From: Pseudomonas kermanshahensis
GTDB taxonomy: Bacteria > Pseudomonadota > Gammaproteobacteria > Pseudomonadales > Pseudomonadaceae
Direction: 5' to 3'
DNA length: 64,000 nucleotides
Assembly: GCF_014269205.2 (NCBI RefSeq)
Contig: NZ_JABWRY020000001.1
Coordinates: 3,224,001-3,288,000 of the forward strand
This document shows, one piece after another, positions 41,540-52,123 of the stretch. The stretch's first letter is position 1. Each line of letters begins with the position of its first letter. Under the pieces are notes generated by a model. It made no database searches and had not been told where the DNA came from. It worked only from the letters and a program-made list of their open reading frames with translations. The position numbers and the translations under genes are program-made.

Positions 41540-42544
41540 TCACTGCGAATCGAAGGGATAGACTCGGCGCCATTCCCGCGCCATGTCCACCACGGTCCAA
41601 CCCTGGGTTTGCGCCTGGTCGAGCGCCTTGTCCAACCGGCCGAAATGGCTCTTGCGGTCGTAGGCCCACTCGCGGCGCTGGTCCGTATGGTGCACCAGGC
41701 CGGCAAAACGCGCGCCTTGGCCGGCCATGGTCCATTGCAACATCTGCAGGTCACCGTCTGAGTTGCCGAACGCCAGGATCGGCCGGCGGCCAATGACGGT
41801 ATCGATGCTGACCGGCTTACCAGGGCCGTCATCGTTGTGCTGAATATTGGGCAGGCGCTGGATGCTCAAGGTACCTACCTGGTCCTCGAACTTGGCGCCC
41901 AATGTGGTACCGATGACCTGCTCGGGCGGTATGCCGTAGACCTCTTCGGAGAAGGCCCGCATGAAAGCCACCTCACCGCCCGAAACGATGTAGGTCTTGA
42001 AGCCATTAGCGCGCAGGTAGCCCAGCAGTTCGAGCATCGGCTGGAACACCATCTCTGTGTAGGGCCTGCCCGAGCGCGGATGGCGGGCGCTGGCCAGCCA
42101 TTTACGGGTAACCGCGGTGAACTGTTGCGTGCTCATGCCCGAATGGGTGGCGGCGACGATTTTCAGCAAGCCGTCCATGCCCTGGGCGGCGAGTGCCTGT
42201 TGATCGTTCTCCAATACCGCCTTGAACGGCTGCTCGTTGCGCCATTGCGGGTGCTGAGGGGCAAGGCGCTTGACCTCGTCCAAGGCAAACAGCAGTTCGA
42301 AATACATCGGCTGCTCGCTCCACAACGTCCCATCGTTGTCGAACACGGCGATGCGCTCGGCAGGCGCGACATAGCGCGGGCCCCCTTCAGTGGTGACGTC
42401 CTTGACAAAGGCCAGGATGGCCGTGCGTGACGGGCCCTCGCGCCAGGCGGGCAACGGATCGGCTGCCTGGGCAAGCAGGGGCAGCAGGCAGAGCACAAAC
42501 CACACACTGCGCACGAAACGCAGATCACGCTTGAAGTGACGCAT
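41540..42544 (-). CDS. Exported HAD-family phosphatase
   Basis: Protein of 334 residues with signal peptide (MRHFKRDLRFVRSVWFVLCLLP..., cleavage near AQA). HAD motif I FDNDGTLW (nucleophile and acid Asp), motif II YIVSGG, motif III region GTTLGAK, motif IV FGNSDGDLQML. Phosphoserine phosphatase-like subclass, but secreted. It lies between BatD (30 bp) and the sulfatase (105 bp). Export of a sulfatase and a phosphatase side by side suggests joint work on sulfated and phosphorylated organics, or coupling to the Bat system; inference only. Confidence 0.85.
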   Translation of the reverse strand: MRHFKRDLRFVRSVWFVLCLLPLLAQAADPLPAWREGPSRTAILAFVKDVTTEGGPRYVAPAERIAVFDNDGTLWSEQPMYFELLFALDEVKRLAPQHPQWRNEQPFKAVLENDQQALAAQGMDGLLKIVAATHSGMSTQQFTAVTRKWLASARHPRSGRPYTEMVFQPMLELLGYLRANGFKTYIVSGGEVAFMRAFSEEVYGIPPEQVIGTTLGAKFEDQVGTLSIQRLPNIQHNDDGPGKPVSIDTVIGRRPILAFGNSDGDLQMLQWTMAGQGARFAGLVHHTDQRREWAYDRKSHFGRLDKALDQAQTQGWTVVDMAREWRRVYPFDSQ

Positions 42545-42573
42545 CTGGCCCTCCTTGAGCTGTATTCCACATT

Positions 42574-43872
42574 TCAGGGATTAAGGTCCCGCAGCCCATT
42601 TTTATCGGGGCGTGACTGCGGGTGCGTACCGAGTTGCTGGCGCAGGGCCGACAACAGACGCCGCCGGGCATTGGTGGTAAGCCCCTGGCCGCGGTGCGGA
42701 CCATAGGCAGCCTCGAAAAAGGCTAGCAAATCCGCCCCGCCAGGAGGATGTTCACTTGACGACAAGGTGCGCTGCCCGCTGGCCCGCCGAAACCACAGGT
42801 AGAGGCCATCGAGGCGAGCAGGCTCATGGCCGCATTGCCGCCACGCCTGGCGCCAGGCATAGCCTTCAGACGCCAGCCAGGCCTGCCGCCGCCGCAGCCG
42901 CCAGGCGCGCAGCCATTGCCAGCCAGCCTGGCCATAGGCACGCCCGGCCCAGGACAACCCACCCAGTAACAGCAGCGCCAGCGTCAACAGCAGCCCATGG
43001 CTGGCAATGCTGACCCGGGCGTTCTGGCCCAAGGCGCGCAGGTCTTCAGCAAGCGAGAACGGCGCCTGGTACACGCCCTCCTCTGCCACCAGCTCCACCG
43101 CTGGTACCGAAACACTGTGCTGCTCACCCGTGGCCGCGTCCCACCATTGCAGGTTGATGGCGGGTAAGCGATAACGGCCGGCTGCCGTGGCTACGTAGCT
43201 GGCGCTGTCATCGCGCTGACCGCCCAACGTGCCGCCACGCCCATCACTGAGCGGCTTGACGCTAGGCGTCTGCAGGTAACGCTTGAGTCCGTCGACCTCG
43301 GCTAAGACCGGTGCCGGCAGCAGCATCGCCTGCGTGCCTTCAGCGTCGACATGCACGTGCCGGGTCACGCTGTCCCCCACACGCAGCGGCTGGTGGGAAT
43401 ACTGGACCTCCTGGCTCAGGTGCACGCTACGCGCCACCAGGTGTTGGCCGCCACTGCTGCCCGCCAGGGCCTTGGCCTCGAACGACAGTGGCTGGCTGGT
43501 GACCGCCTGCGGCCCGCCACTGGGGCCAGGCTGCACGCGAAAGGTCAGCGCCGGGATGTCGAAGCGCTGCGCCTGGGTCGGGGTGATCGCGTAGCGGTAG
43601 CGCAGGCCGAAGAAGGCCTTGCCCTCGCGTTTTTCGTTGAGGTGCTGGGCTTCGCCACTCGGTGGGCTGACGACCGCACCCGGCAGTTGCAGCGCGGGCA
43701 ATACGGGGGCATCGGTGAACCAGGTGTCGACCAGCAGGTCGACTTCCAGGCTGAGTGTGGCGCCGGTCATGACCGTGGTGCTTGGCACCAGGCGCGTTTC
43801 CACCCGCACCTGTGGGTCATCCGCTACCGCCCAACCCGCCAGGCAGCACAACAGCAAGGCCCAGCGCCTCAT
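42574..43872 (-). CDS. batD: BatD-like membrane protein
   Basis: Protein of 432 residues: signal peptide (MRRWALLLCCLAGWAVA), a large periplasmic region of beta-sandwich modules (~20-270; LVPSTTVMTGATLSLEVDLLV, YSHQPLRVGDSVTRHVHVDA), a TM helix (~291-309, LLLTLALLLLGGLSWAG) and a cytoplasmic tail rich in Trp/Arg. This is the BatD layout; proteins of this kind work with BatA/BatB. Overlaps the upstream gene by 4 bases. Confidence 0.85.
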   Translation of the reverse strand: MRRWALLLCCLAGWAVADDPQVRVETRLVPSTTVMTGATLSLEVDLLVDTWFTDAPVLPALQLPGAVVSPPSGEAQHLNEKREGKAFFGLRYRYAITPTQAQRFDIPALTFRVQPGPSGGPQAVTSQPLSFEAKALAGSSGGQHLVARSVHLSQEVQYSHQPLRVGDSVTRHVHVDAEGTQAMLLPAPVLAEVDGLKRYLQTPSVKPLSDGRGGTLGGQRDDSASYVATAAGRYRLPAINLQWWDAATGEQHSVSVPAVELVAEEGVYQAPFSLAEDLRALGQNARVSIASHGLLLTLALLLLGGLSWAGRAYGQAGWQWLRAWRLRRRQAWLASEGYAWRQAWRQCGHEPARLDGLYLWFRRASGQRTLSSSEHPPGGADLLAFFEAAYGPHRGQGLTTNARRRLLSALRQQLGTHPQSRPDKNGLRDLNP

Positions 43873-45410
43873 GGCGCCTCCTTCGCCGCCTGTTGGCGGG
43901 CGGCGTCCTGAATGGAAAACTTGCGTTTGAGAAACTGCGCCGGTGACGTGGTCAGGTTATCCAGCCACAGCTGGTCCGATGCAGCCTGCGGGGTGGTCTG
44001 TTGCTGCGTTTTGCCGCCCGAGGGCGTCTGGTCTTCGACGACCTTGTCGGGCTTTTCAGTGGGCGGGCCTTGTTCCTGTTGATCCTCAAAATCCTTGAGC
44101 AAGGCCTCGGCCAACGCCAGGTTGGCCTTGGCTTCTGTAAACGACGGCTGCAGGCGCAGGGCCTGCTGGTAGGCGGCAATCGCCTGTGGGAACTTGAACA
44201 AGCGTACATAGCTGTTGCCCTGGTAGAACCAGGCAGGGGCACTATCGACCTTGCCCAAGCTGACCAGCGCTGCCTCAAAATCAGCCGCCTGGTATGCCGC
44301 CACGCCTTTCCAGTAAGGGTCGTGAAACCGCGTTGCCGCCTGCGGATAGTGGCCCTGCTCGAACGCCCAGCGCCCTTGCTGGTCGGCCGTGAAAAACGCA
44401 TCGGCCAGCGCACCGGCCCTTGCCGGCTCAGCACTGCCGCCCAACAGCAGGGCCAGCAACATCCCGGGCAGCCAGTTCACCCGCCAGCCGCGCCGCAGGG
44501 TTGCCAGCACTACCAGCAGCAACGGCCAGCACAGCCAATAACCGGCGTCCTTCCAGTGCAACTGGGCATCGTCGCCCTGGGCAGCCTTGAAGTGACGTTG
44601 AGCATGCAGCTCGACCCAGTCCAGGTCGTCATCGTTCAGCGATAGGCTGCCCAGAGGCGCATTGGCCGCCTTGGCGAGCCCCTTCAGGCCCTGCTCATCG
44701 AAGCCTGCCGCAGCCGACTGACTGCCAACCGCCAACACCAATACTTGCAAGGGCGAGCCTGAGACGCGTTTAGCAATCGCTGGAAATTGGCTGGCATCAC
44801 CGCCATCGGTCAGCAGCACCAAAGTGCCCGGCGTCTGCTCAGCCGCCAGCAGCTTCAAGGCCAGGTCTATCGCGCCCAAGGCATCCTTGCCCGGGGTGCT
44901 CATCAGGTCCGTGGCCAGTGCCTGGATGAAGGTATCGAGCAACGCCGGATCCTCGGTGACAGGAAGCACCAAGTGGGCATTGCCGGCATAGGCGATGAGT
45001 GCGGTACGGGCGCCCGCACGGCGCAGGACCAAGTCGTGCAGGGTGTGTTTAGCAGCCGCCAGCCGAGTGGGCGGCACATCGTCGGCATCCATCGACGGCG
45101 ACAGGTCCACGGCGATGATCAAAGGGGCGCGGTCATCGAGAAAGTCGGGGGTGTCCTGCACCCAGGTCGGCCCGGCAGTGGCCAGACCTCCAAGTACCAG
45201 ACTGGCCCCCAACAGGTGCACCGGGCGCAAACGCCGCTGTTCCTTTGGCGTAATCATCAAGTGCTCGACCAGGTGAGGCGCGATGATGCCCTCCAATTGT
45301 CGGCACAGATCATGCCGGCGCAGCCACAGCAGAGGCAACAGCAGGCCCGGCACGATCAGCAGCAACCACAGCGGCCGCAGGAAATGGAACGCAGAGGGGT
45401 CGAAGGTCAT
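43869..45410 (-). CDS. batB: BatB/BatC-like VWA and TPR protein
   Basis: Protein of 513 residues from ATG 45410 (GGAG 10 bp upstream). TM helices at ~12-30 and ~57-75, VWA domain ~85-285 with MIDAS DLSPSMDADD, another TM pair ~300-345, then a periplasmic TPR region (~370-450; DFEALVSLGKVDSAPAWFYQ, IAAYQQALRLQPSFTEAKAN) and a low-complexity Gln/Thr tail. It thus joins BatB and BatC of other bacteria into one protein. Overlaps BatA and BatD genes by 4 bases each. Confidence 0.9.
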   Translation of the reverse strand: MTFDPSAFHFLRPLWLLLIVPGLLLPLLWLRRHDLCRQLEGIIAPHLVEHLMITPKEQRRLRPVHLLGASLVLGGLATAGPTWVQDTPDFLDDRAPLIIAVDLSPSMDADDVPPTRLAAAKHTLHDLVLRRAGARTALIAYAGNAHLVLPVTEDPALLDTFIQALATDLMSTPGKDALGAIDLALKLLAAEQTPGTLVLLTDGGDASQFPAIAKRVSGSPLQVLVLAVGSQSAAAGFDEQGLKGLAKAANAPLGSLSLNDDDLDWVELHAQRHFKAAQGDDAQLHWKDAGYWLCWPLLLVVLATLRRGWRVNWLPGMLLALLLGGSAEPARAGALADAFFTADQQGRWAFEQGHYPQAATRFHDPYWKGVAAYQAADFEAALVSLGKVDSAPAWFYQGNSYVRLFKFPQAIAAYQQALRLQPSFTEAKANLALAEALLKDFEDQQEQGPPTEKPDKVVEDQTPSGGKTQQQTTPQAASDQLWLDNLTTSPAQFLKRKFSIQDAARQQAAKEAP

Positions 45411-46408
45411 GCCGGCGGTGCTCCGGGCACTGGCCGGCGGCCGACCAGGCGGGCGTGCGCCAAGGCCAGCAGGTGGGCCACCAGCAGCAATCCTAGCGCC
45501 AGGCCCAACGGCCAAACGAACAAGTCACGCTTGGGTTGGTGGCTGAAGGTCTTGACCTGATGCGGGGTCAACCGGTCCAGGGTCGCGTAGACCTGCTGCA
45601 ACGCCTGGCGATCATCGGCGCGAAAGAATTGCCCGCCAGTAGTACGCGCAATGCCTTGTAGGGCCGCCAGGTCGACCTTGTCATCGCCGGTCGCAGCTGG
45701 GTCACCGATACCAATGGTATGTACCACGATACGTTTTTCATGGGCCAGGCGAGCCGCGTGTTCGGGGGTGATTGCGCTGCCAGTGTCGTTGCCGTCAGTC
45801 AGCAGGATCAGCACCTTTTCCTGCTCGGGTGTGTTGGTCAACGCCTTGATGGTGAGCCCGATGGCATCGCCCAGTGCGGTGTTCGGCCCGGCCATGCCGA
45901 TGCCAACTTCATCCAGCAGCATCAGCAGGCTGGCGTGGTCGAGGGTCAAGGGCGCTTGAGGGTAAGCGCCGGTGCCGAACACGATGAGGCCGATGCGGTC
46001 GTCCTTGCGGCGCATGATGAAGTCGCGCACCACCAACTTCACCGCAGTCAACCGATCGGTTCGCTCGCCGTTGGCGTTGGTGTAGTCGTTGGCCTGCATG
46101 GACTGGGAAATATCAATGGCCAGCATGATGTCGCGGATCGGTCGCTCCCGTTCAATCGGCCGCTCCACCCATACCGGCCGTGCGCAGGCCGCTACCAGAA
46201 GCCCCCACACCAGCAGGTTCAGCCACAATTGCCAGCGCCCACCCGCTGCACTCGCCTGCCCCGGCTGCTGCCCGGTGGCGCGGCTCATCGCCGCAAAAAA
46301 CGGCACCCGCAATGCACTGCGGCTTTCGCTATAGGGCTGCGACAGACGATAGGCCAGCCAAGCAGCTGGCAACAGCAAGAACACCCACGGGTAATCAAAC
46401 TGCCACAT
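45407..46408 (-). CDS. batA: BatA-like VWA membrane protein
   Basis: Protein of 333 residues from ATG 46408 (GAGGGG about 5 bp upstream); it overlaps the preceding gene by 14 bases. TM helices at ~8-24 and ~58-76, VWA domain ~88-280 with MIDAS AIDISQSMQANDY, T in GTGAYPQ and D in LTDGNDTG; final TM helix ~310-328. Works with the MoxR ATPase; family implicated in aerotolerance and stress. Confidence 0.9.
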   Translation of the reverse strand: MWQFDYPWVFLLLPAAWLAYRLSQPYSESRSALRVPFFAAMSRATGQQPGQASAAGGRWQLWLNLLVWGLLVAACARPVWVERPIERERPIRDIMLAIDISQSMQANDYTNANGERTDRLTAVKLVVRDFIMRRKDDRIGLIVFGTGAYPQAPLTLDHASLLMLLDEVGIGMAGPNTALGDAIGLTIKALTNTPEQEKVLILLTDGNDTGSAITPEHAARLAHEKRIVVHTIGIGDPAATGDDKVDLAALQGIARTTGGQFFRADDRQALQQVYATLDRLTPHQVKTFSHQPKRDLFVWPLGLALGLLLVAHLLALAHARLVGRRPVPGAPPA

Positions 46409-46895
46409 GGTGCCCCTCGATCCAGCATCGGCTGGTGCTGTACAACGCAGCGACCTGCTGCGCATCGAGCGCGAGCAGTTGGGCATCGGGCGCATACGCG
46501 ACCGTTTGCAGGGTTTGCACAAAACCGGCAGGTAACGGCTGACCGGCGCGCTGTTCAAGAAAAGCCTGCCATTGCGCGCCGGCCAGGCTGGCCACAGGCG
46601 GCGGATCTGGCAGCGACAGCGCCACCCGTTTTAGCAGCACGGGCACTTCCCGCAGAGCGGCCAGGCGCTGATCACCCTCGGCCTTGGCCAGCAGATCAAG
46701 ATACTGCAAGGCTTGGCGGCGATAACGCTCGCGCGACCAACGCCGCCAGCGCAGGGCCACCCAGACCAGGAGCAAGGCCAGCATCACCAGCCCCATCACC
46801 AACCACGCCCAGGTGTGCGGCAGGTAACTGAACGGCGGCGTGCCAGGTGCCAGCTCGCGCAACTGGTCGATTGACGGTATGACGGCAGTGCTCAT
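46395..46895 (-). CDS. DUF4381 membrane protein of the MoxR/Bat operon
   Basis: Protein of 166 residues. A single membrane helix (~27-50, HTWAWLVMGLVMLALLLVWV) preceded by a short periplasmic head with PGTPPFSYLPHTWAW and followed by a cytoplasmic helical domain (RRQALQYLDLLAKAEGDQRL). Matches DUF4381, always found between DUF58 and VWA genes in these operons. Function unknown. Overlaps DUF58 by 4 bases. Confidence 0.88.
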   Translation of the reverse strand: MSTAVIPSIDQLRELAPGTPPFSYLPHTWAWLVMGLVMLALLLVWVALRWRRWSRERYRRQALQYLDLLAKAEGDQRLAALREVPVLLKRVALSLPDPPPVASLAGAQWQAFLEQRAGQPLPAGFVQTLQTVAYAPDAQLLALDAQQVAALYSTSRCWIEGHHVAV

Positions 46896-47839
46896 CGCGG
46901 TACCTGGGCCAGGCGGCCCAGCTCCCTGCGCAGTTGTTCAAGGCTGTCCTCGGCGGTATTGATCAGCATCAGCGGTACCTGGCTGCGGCGCAGCAGCGCT
47001 TCTACATCGCGCAGGCGCCCGGCGAGAAAATCACCCAGCGGTTTGCTAACCCGACGCCTGCCCACTTCCAACTCCACCTGCTGCGCACCCTGGGTCACGT
47101 TCACCCGCCCCCTGTCCGGCACTTGCAATGCGATGGGGTCGTACACCTGCAGGGCGATCACATCGTTGTGCTGGCGTAACTGGCGCAGCAGCGGCAAGGT
47201 TTGCTCGCTGATACCCGCGAAGTCGCTGATGATGCAGATCAAGTGATCATGGCCTGCCGAGGCAACGCAGGTGCGCAACACCTTGTCCAATTGGCCATCT
47301 GCGTCTTCGCTGGCGAACGCCGTCAGCGCGTGGTTGGCCCTGACCACTGCACTGCACAGGGCCTCGACCCGCGCGCGACTACGCAACGGCCGCACGCGCT
47401 CCACCCGCTGATTGCCGAACACCAGGCCACCGACCCTGTCACCGGCGTGAAACGCCATCCATGCACACAACGCCGCCAACTGCGCCGCAGTGACCGACTT
47501 GAAGTAGCGTTGGGAGCCGAAATACATGCTCATGCGCTGGTCCACCAGCACCAGCGTAGGCCGGTCGCGCTCTTCGGTGAAGGTGCGCACGAAGGGCTTG
47601 CCGTAACGCAACGAGGCGCGCCAGTCCAAGTGGCGCAAGTCGTCGCCGGGGATGTAGTGACGCAGCTCGTCGAAGCTCAAGCCGCGCCCACGCAGGCGCG
47701 AGGCATGGTTACCGGAAAGGATGCTCGACAGCGGCTGCCGGGCGACGAAACTCAGCCCCCGCGCGCGCGCCTCCAGCCCCACCAGTTCAGTGAGCGAGGC
47801 GTAGACAAAACCGTCAGGCGTAACGCTATTAGCGGGCAT
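46892..47839 (-). CDS. DUF58 protein of the MoxR/Bat operon
   Basis: Protein of 315 residues with the DUF58 core (~45-190): GRGLSFDELRHYIPGDDLRH, DWRASLRYGKPFVRTFTEER, then a VWA-like fold (LVLVDQRMSMYFGSQRYFKS). The MIDAS is degenerate (DQRMS). Lies 11 bp after moxR and 4-base overlap with the next gene. Takes part with MoxR in a chaperone-like system of unknown target. Confidence 0.9.
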   Translation of the reverse strand: MPANSVTPDGFVYASLTELVGLEARARGLSFVARQPLSSILSGNHASRLRGRGLSFDELRHYIPGDDLRHLDWRASLRYGKPFVRTFTEERDRPTLVLVDQRMSMYFGSQRYFKSVTAAQLAALCAWMAFHAGDRVGGLVFGNQRVERVRPLRSRARVEALCSAVVRANHALTAFASEDADGQLDKVLRTCVASAGHDHLICIISDFAGISEQTLPLLRQLRQHNDVIALQVYDPIALQVPDRGRVNVTQGAQQVELEVGRRRVSKPLGDFLAGRLRDVEALLRRSQVPLMLINTAEDSLEQLRRELGRLAQVPR

Positions 47840-47850
47840 GAGCGTGTCCG

Positions 47851-48825
<975 letters not shown>

Positions 48826-48941
48826 TGGCCCGGTCCCTGTCAGCGGTTGGCAATGGGGTAAATCTAGTAGTGCCAGGCCAGGGTGCAATGGGGTGTCGTG
48901 AAGAGAACATGGCGAACTTCCGGCCTCACGTTCCTCCCCCC

Positions 48942-51257
48942 TCACCGCCCCTTCTGGTAATACGGCTCGATGGCCTGCAGCCGCGGGTCGTCTGGTGCCA
49001 CCGCGCGCATCCGCTCGACATAGCCGTAAGCCTGCTCGCGCTCGCCAGCCAATGCATGCAGGTAGATCAACGAATACAGCAGGTCGACGTTTTCTGGTGC
49101 TTGCTCCAAGCCGCTACGCAACGCTTGCAGGGCTTCGTCACGGCGGTTCATGCGAGACAGCAGCAGGCCCTGGTTGTAGCGAATGCGCGTATTGCCCGGC
49201 AGCGCCACGGCGGCCCGCTCCATCCAGCCCAGCGCCTCGTCGGGATTGCCGCGCTCGACCAGCAGCAAAGCCAGCATGTAGGCCAGGTTGCCACGATCGG
49301 CAGCGGGCATCTTGTCCAGCGCCACCCCCTCGCGCAGCAGGCTTTCGGCATCATCCAGGCGTTGCGCGCTGCTGGCCAGGGTCACCAGGTTGACTCGCGC
49401 CGGGACGAAATACGGGTCCATGCGCAAGGCTTGGCGATACTGCTCCACAGCCTGCTCGTCGCGGCCCTGGCGCTGCATAAGCACCGCCAGGTTGAGCCGC
49501 CCCCCTGGCAGGTCCGCGTTACTGCGCAAGCGCTGCTCGTAATCGTCAAGCAACGTTTTGAACGACTCGCGGCTGGCTTCAGGTAACTGTGCTGCCGGGA
49601 CATCGGCCAAGGCCCGCACGGCTTCGTCGCGCACGGCCAAGGTGGGGTCTTCGAGCAGGGGCAGCAACGGTTTCAAACGCTGCTCGGGGGGCAGGCTGGT
49701 GAATCCGGCCACAGCGTAGGCGCGCACTAGCGGGTCTTTGTCCTGCAGTGCCCATTGCAAGTTGCTGGCCGCTGCGGTGCCCAAGTCTGCCAACTGGTCG
49801 GCGGCGGTGGCGCGGACGATGGCCGGGTTGCTCTTGTCCGCAAGCAGATAACCCAGGCGGCTCAGGGTAGTGCTCGGGTCCTCGCGCACGGCGTGGAAGT
49901 TCTGGCCGTAATGAGCGGGGCGCTTCGGTGACCCGAACCAACCTTCAATGGCCTTGGCCGCCCACTCGGGCTTGCGGTCTTGGTGGCAGGTGGTACAGGC
50001 ATCCGGGCCGTTGCCCTCTGCGGCAAGGTCCGGCCGGGGTATACGCAGGCTGTGATCGCGCCTGGGGTCGATCACCATGTAATTTTTGCTGGGCATGTGG
50101 CAATTGACGCACTGCGAACCCGGCGAGCCGGCCGCGTGGTGATGGTGCGCGGGGCTGTCATAGTCCTTGGCCTGCAAGCCAGCGAAACGTGCAGCATTGG
50201 GCTGGGTGTTATGGCATTGCAGGCAAAGCCCGTTACCTTCTATGCGCACCTTGGTGGTATGCGGGTTATGGCAATCGGTACAACCGACACCGGCGGCGAA
50301 CATCTTGCTCTGGGTAAATGAGCCGTACTCATAGACTTCGCCGTCGATCTGCCCATCGTCATGGTACAGGCCCGTGCGCAGCGTGGCGGGCAAGCTTTGG
50401 TCCAGCGGAGGGTGGCCCGGCATCTGGCCAGTGCCCAGGCTTTGTCGGCGGCTGTGGCAATAGGCGCATTGCTCTACCAAGCCCTTGCTGCCCAGCGCTT
50501 TGTAATCCACCGCAAGCCCTTGGGCAGGCGAAACGCCGGGGTGTTGGCTGGCCCAGTCAACATGGGCCTGGCCAGGGCCGTGGCAGCCCTGGCAACCCAC
50601 AGTCTTTTCCTGCCAGGTACTGGCAAAACTGTCGTGGGTATCATCGTAATGCTTGACCAGCCGGGTCGAGTGACAGTCAGCGCACATACCGTTCCAGTTC
50701 TGGTAACGGCCCGTCCAGTGCAGCGGGTCGTCAGGAGCGAAGCGTTGCCCAGGGTACAACGAGAACCAGCGTTGACCGCCAAGCGCCGCCGGCCGGCTGT
50801 CCCAGGCGAGGGTCAAGGCCTGCAAGCGGCCGCGCGACAGCGCCACCAGGTACTGCTGCAGCGGCTCGAAGCCAAAGGTATAGAGCACCTTGAAGTCAGC
50901 CGGTTTGCCATCTTCGCCCTCGATGTTGACGAAAAAACTGTCACCCTTGCGGTAAAAGTGGGCCTTCACCCCGTCTTCGTCATAGCGCACGTCATTGAAG
51001 TTGCCCAGCACGTTGGCCGGGCTGACATCGCGCAACGCCCAGGAATGGTCGGACTGCTGCCATTGTTTGGCCTGCTCGGTATGGCACGCCTGGCAACTGG
51101 TCGCTTCCGCATAGCCCTCACGTTCCTTGGCCTGGGCCGGCAACTGCCCCTGCTCGGTGGCTGCCTGACTCAGCCCAACGGTGCACAGTGGCAGTAGCAA
51201 GACACCTATTCCGATAACCGCCCTCACCCTCTGCACTGCCTGTGCAATACACCCCAT
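48942..51257 (-). CDS. Multiheme c-type cytochrome with HEAT and TPR repeats
   Basis: Exported protein of 771 residues (signal peptide 1-33, AVIGIGVLLLPLCTVGLSQA). Eight CXXCH sites: CQACH (~55), CADCH, CQGCH, CAYCH, CTDCH, CLQCH, CVNCH and CTTCH, all within the first ~440 residues. Then HEAT-like repeats (~480-570; NPAIVRATAADQLADLGTAA, LVRAYAVAGFTSLPPEQRL) and TPRs (~590-750). CVNCHM and C-terminal domain resemble the family of cytochromes that pair with nitrite/hydroxylamine-type electron carriers. GGAG lies 6 bp upstream. No partner oxidoreductase is adjacent; the neighbours are the MoxR/Bat genes. Confidence 0.88.
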   Translation of the reverse strand: MGCIAQAVQRVRAVIGIGVLLLPLCTVGLSQAATEQGQLPAQAKEREGYAEATSCQACHTEQAKQWQQSDHSWALRDVSPANVLGNFNDVRYDEDGVKAHFYRKGDSFFVNIEGEDGKPADFKVLYTFGFEPLQQYLVALSRGRLQALTLAWDSRPAALGGQRWFSLYPGQRFAPDDPLHWTGRYQNWNGMCADCHSTRLVKHYDDTHDSFASTWQEKTVGCQGCHGPGQAHVDWASQHPGVSPAQGLAVDYKALGSKGLVEQCAYCHSRRQSLGTGQMPGHPPLDQSLPATLRTGLYHDDGQIDGEVYEYGSFTQSKMFAAGVGCTDCHNPHTTKVRIEGNGLCLQCHNTQPNAARFAGLQAKDYDSPAHHHHAAGSPGSQCVNCHMPSKNYMVIDPRRDHSLRIPRPDLAAEGNGPDACTTCHQDRKPEWAAKAIEGWFGSPKRPAHYGQNFHAVREDPSTTLSRLGYLLADKSNPAIVRATAADQLADLGTAAASNLQWALQDKDPLVRAYAVAGFTSLPPEQRLKPLLPLLEDPTLAVRDEAVRALADVPAAQLPEASRESFKTLLDDYEQRLRSNADLPGGRLNLAVLMQRQGRDEQAVEQYRQALRMDPYFVPARVNLVTLASSAQRLDDAESLLREGVALDKMPAADRGNLAYMLALLLVERGNPDEALGWMERAAVALPGNTRIRYNQGLLLSRMNRRDEALQALRSGLEQAPENVDLLYSLIYLHALAGEREQAYGYVERMRAVAPDDPRLQAIEPYYQKGR

Positions 51258-51310
51258 GCTTTAGCTCCACGGTCTGCGCTGTTCGCCCTGCAGCGGGCTG
51301 TTTTCGTTGA

Positions 51311-52123
51311 TCAATCAATTTCGACGCGGGCTACCTGTTCCCCGCCTGAGGCGTCATCCACCCACTGCCAGAACAGCATGTACCCAACGGCCAGGATCAC
51401 CGGCCCGATGAACAGGCCGATGATCCCCCCGGCCACCATGCCGCCCAGAGCACCGATCAGGATCACCGGCATCGGTACATTCACCCCTCGGCCGAGCAGC
51501 AATGGTTTGAGCACGTTGTCGGCCATGCCCGCGAGCACGCTGTATACGGCAAACACCACACTACCGACCGTGGCACCCTCGGTGAAGAACACGAAGCCCA
51601 CCACCGGCAGGGTAATCAGCAGCACCGGCAATTACATGATCCCCAGCAACAGCACCAGTAACGCCAGCAGCCCTGCACCTGGGATACCCATGACCACGAA
51701 ACCGACGCCTACCAGCACCATCTGCACAAAGGCGATGCCAACAACACCCTGAGCCACGGCGCGAATGGTGGCGATGCGCAGCGCGTTACGCTGCCCGCTG
51801 TCGCCATAGGCCATGTCGATACCCGACAGGATCAGCGCACCGATGAACATCAGAAAGCCCGTACCCACCCCTGCAAGCTTGCCCAGCACCACCATGCCAA
51901 TGCCTTTGAGGTGAGGCACCACTTGCTGCATCAGGCTGGTCGCATCTGTGGCGCCCTGCTGCCACAGGGTGAACAGTTGCGACCCGACTAATGGCCAGGA
52001 TTGGACGTCAGGGTTGGCGGGAGGAATGTGCCAGGCACCGTTTTCAAACAACATCAGCCCTGCGCGAATGAGTTCATCCAACAGTGCACGGGACAGATCC
52101 CGCTTGACCGGCAACGACTCCAT
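51311..52123 (-). pseudogene. AI-2E family transporter, broken by a nonsense codon and deletions
   Basis: Two in-frame pieces of one permease. The first, from ATG 52123 (GGAGGGA upstream), reaches LLALLVLLLGIM and ends at TAA (51632-51634); the second continues LPVLLITLPVVGFVFFTEGA to 51311. The normal residue at this junction is Gln (GIMQLP), so CAA became TAA. In addition two parts of the usual sequence are missing: after LLDELIRAGLM most of TM1-TM2 is lost, and after NALRIA the loop before TIRAVAQGVVGIAF is lost. With three lesions the gene is dead, not recoded. Conserved C-terminal region LADNVLKPLLLGRG-like is still readable. Confidence 0.85.

Noticed and set aside
51311..52123. Stop codon in the AI-2E gene as programmed readthrough
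   Set aside because: The same gene also lacks two conserved blocks, so decay is the simpler reading.
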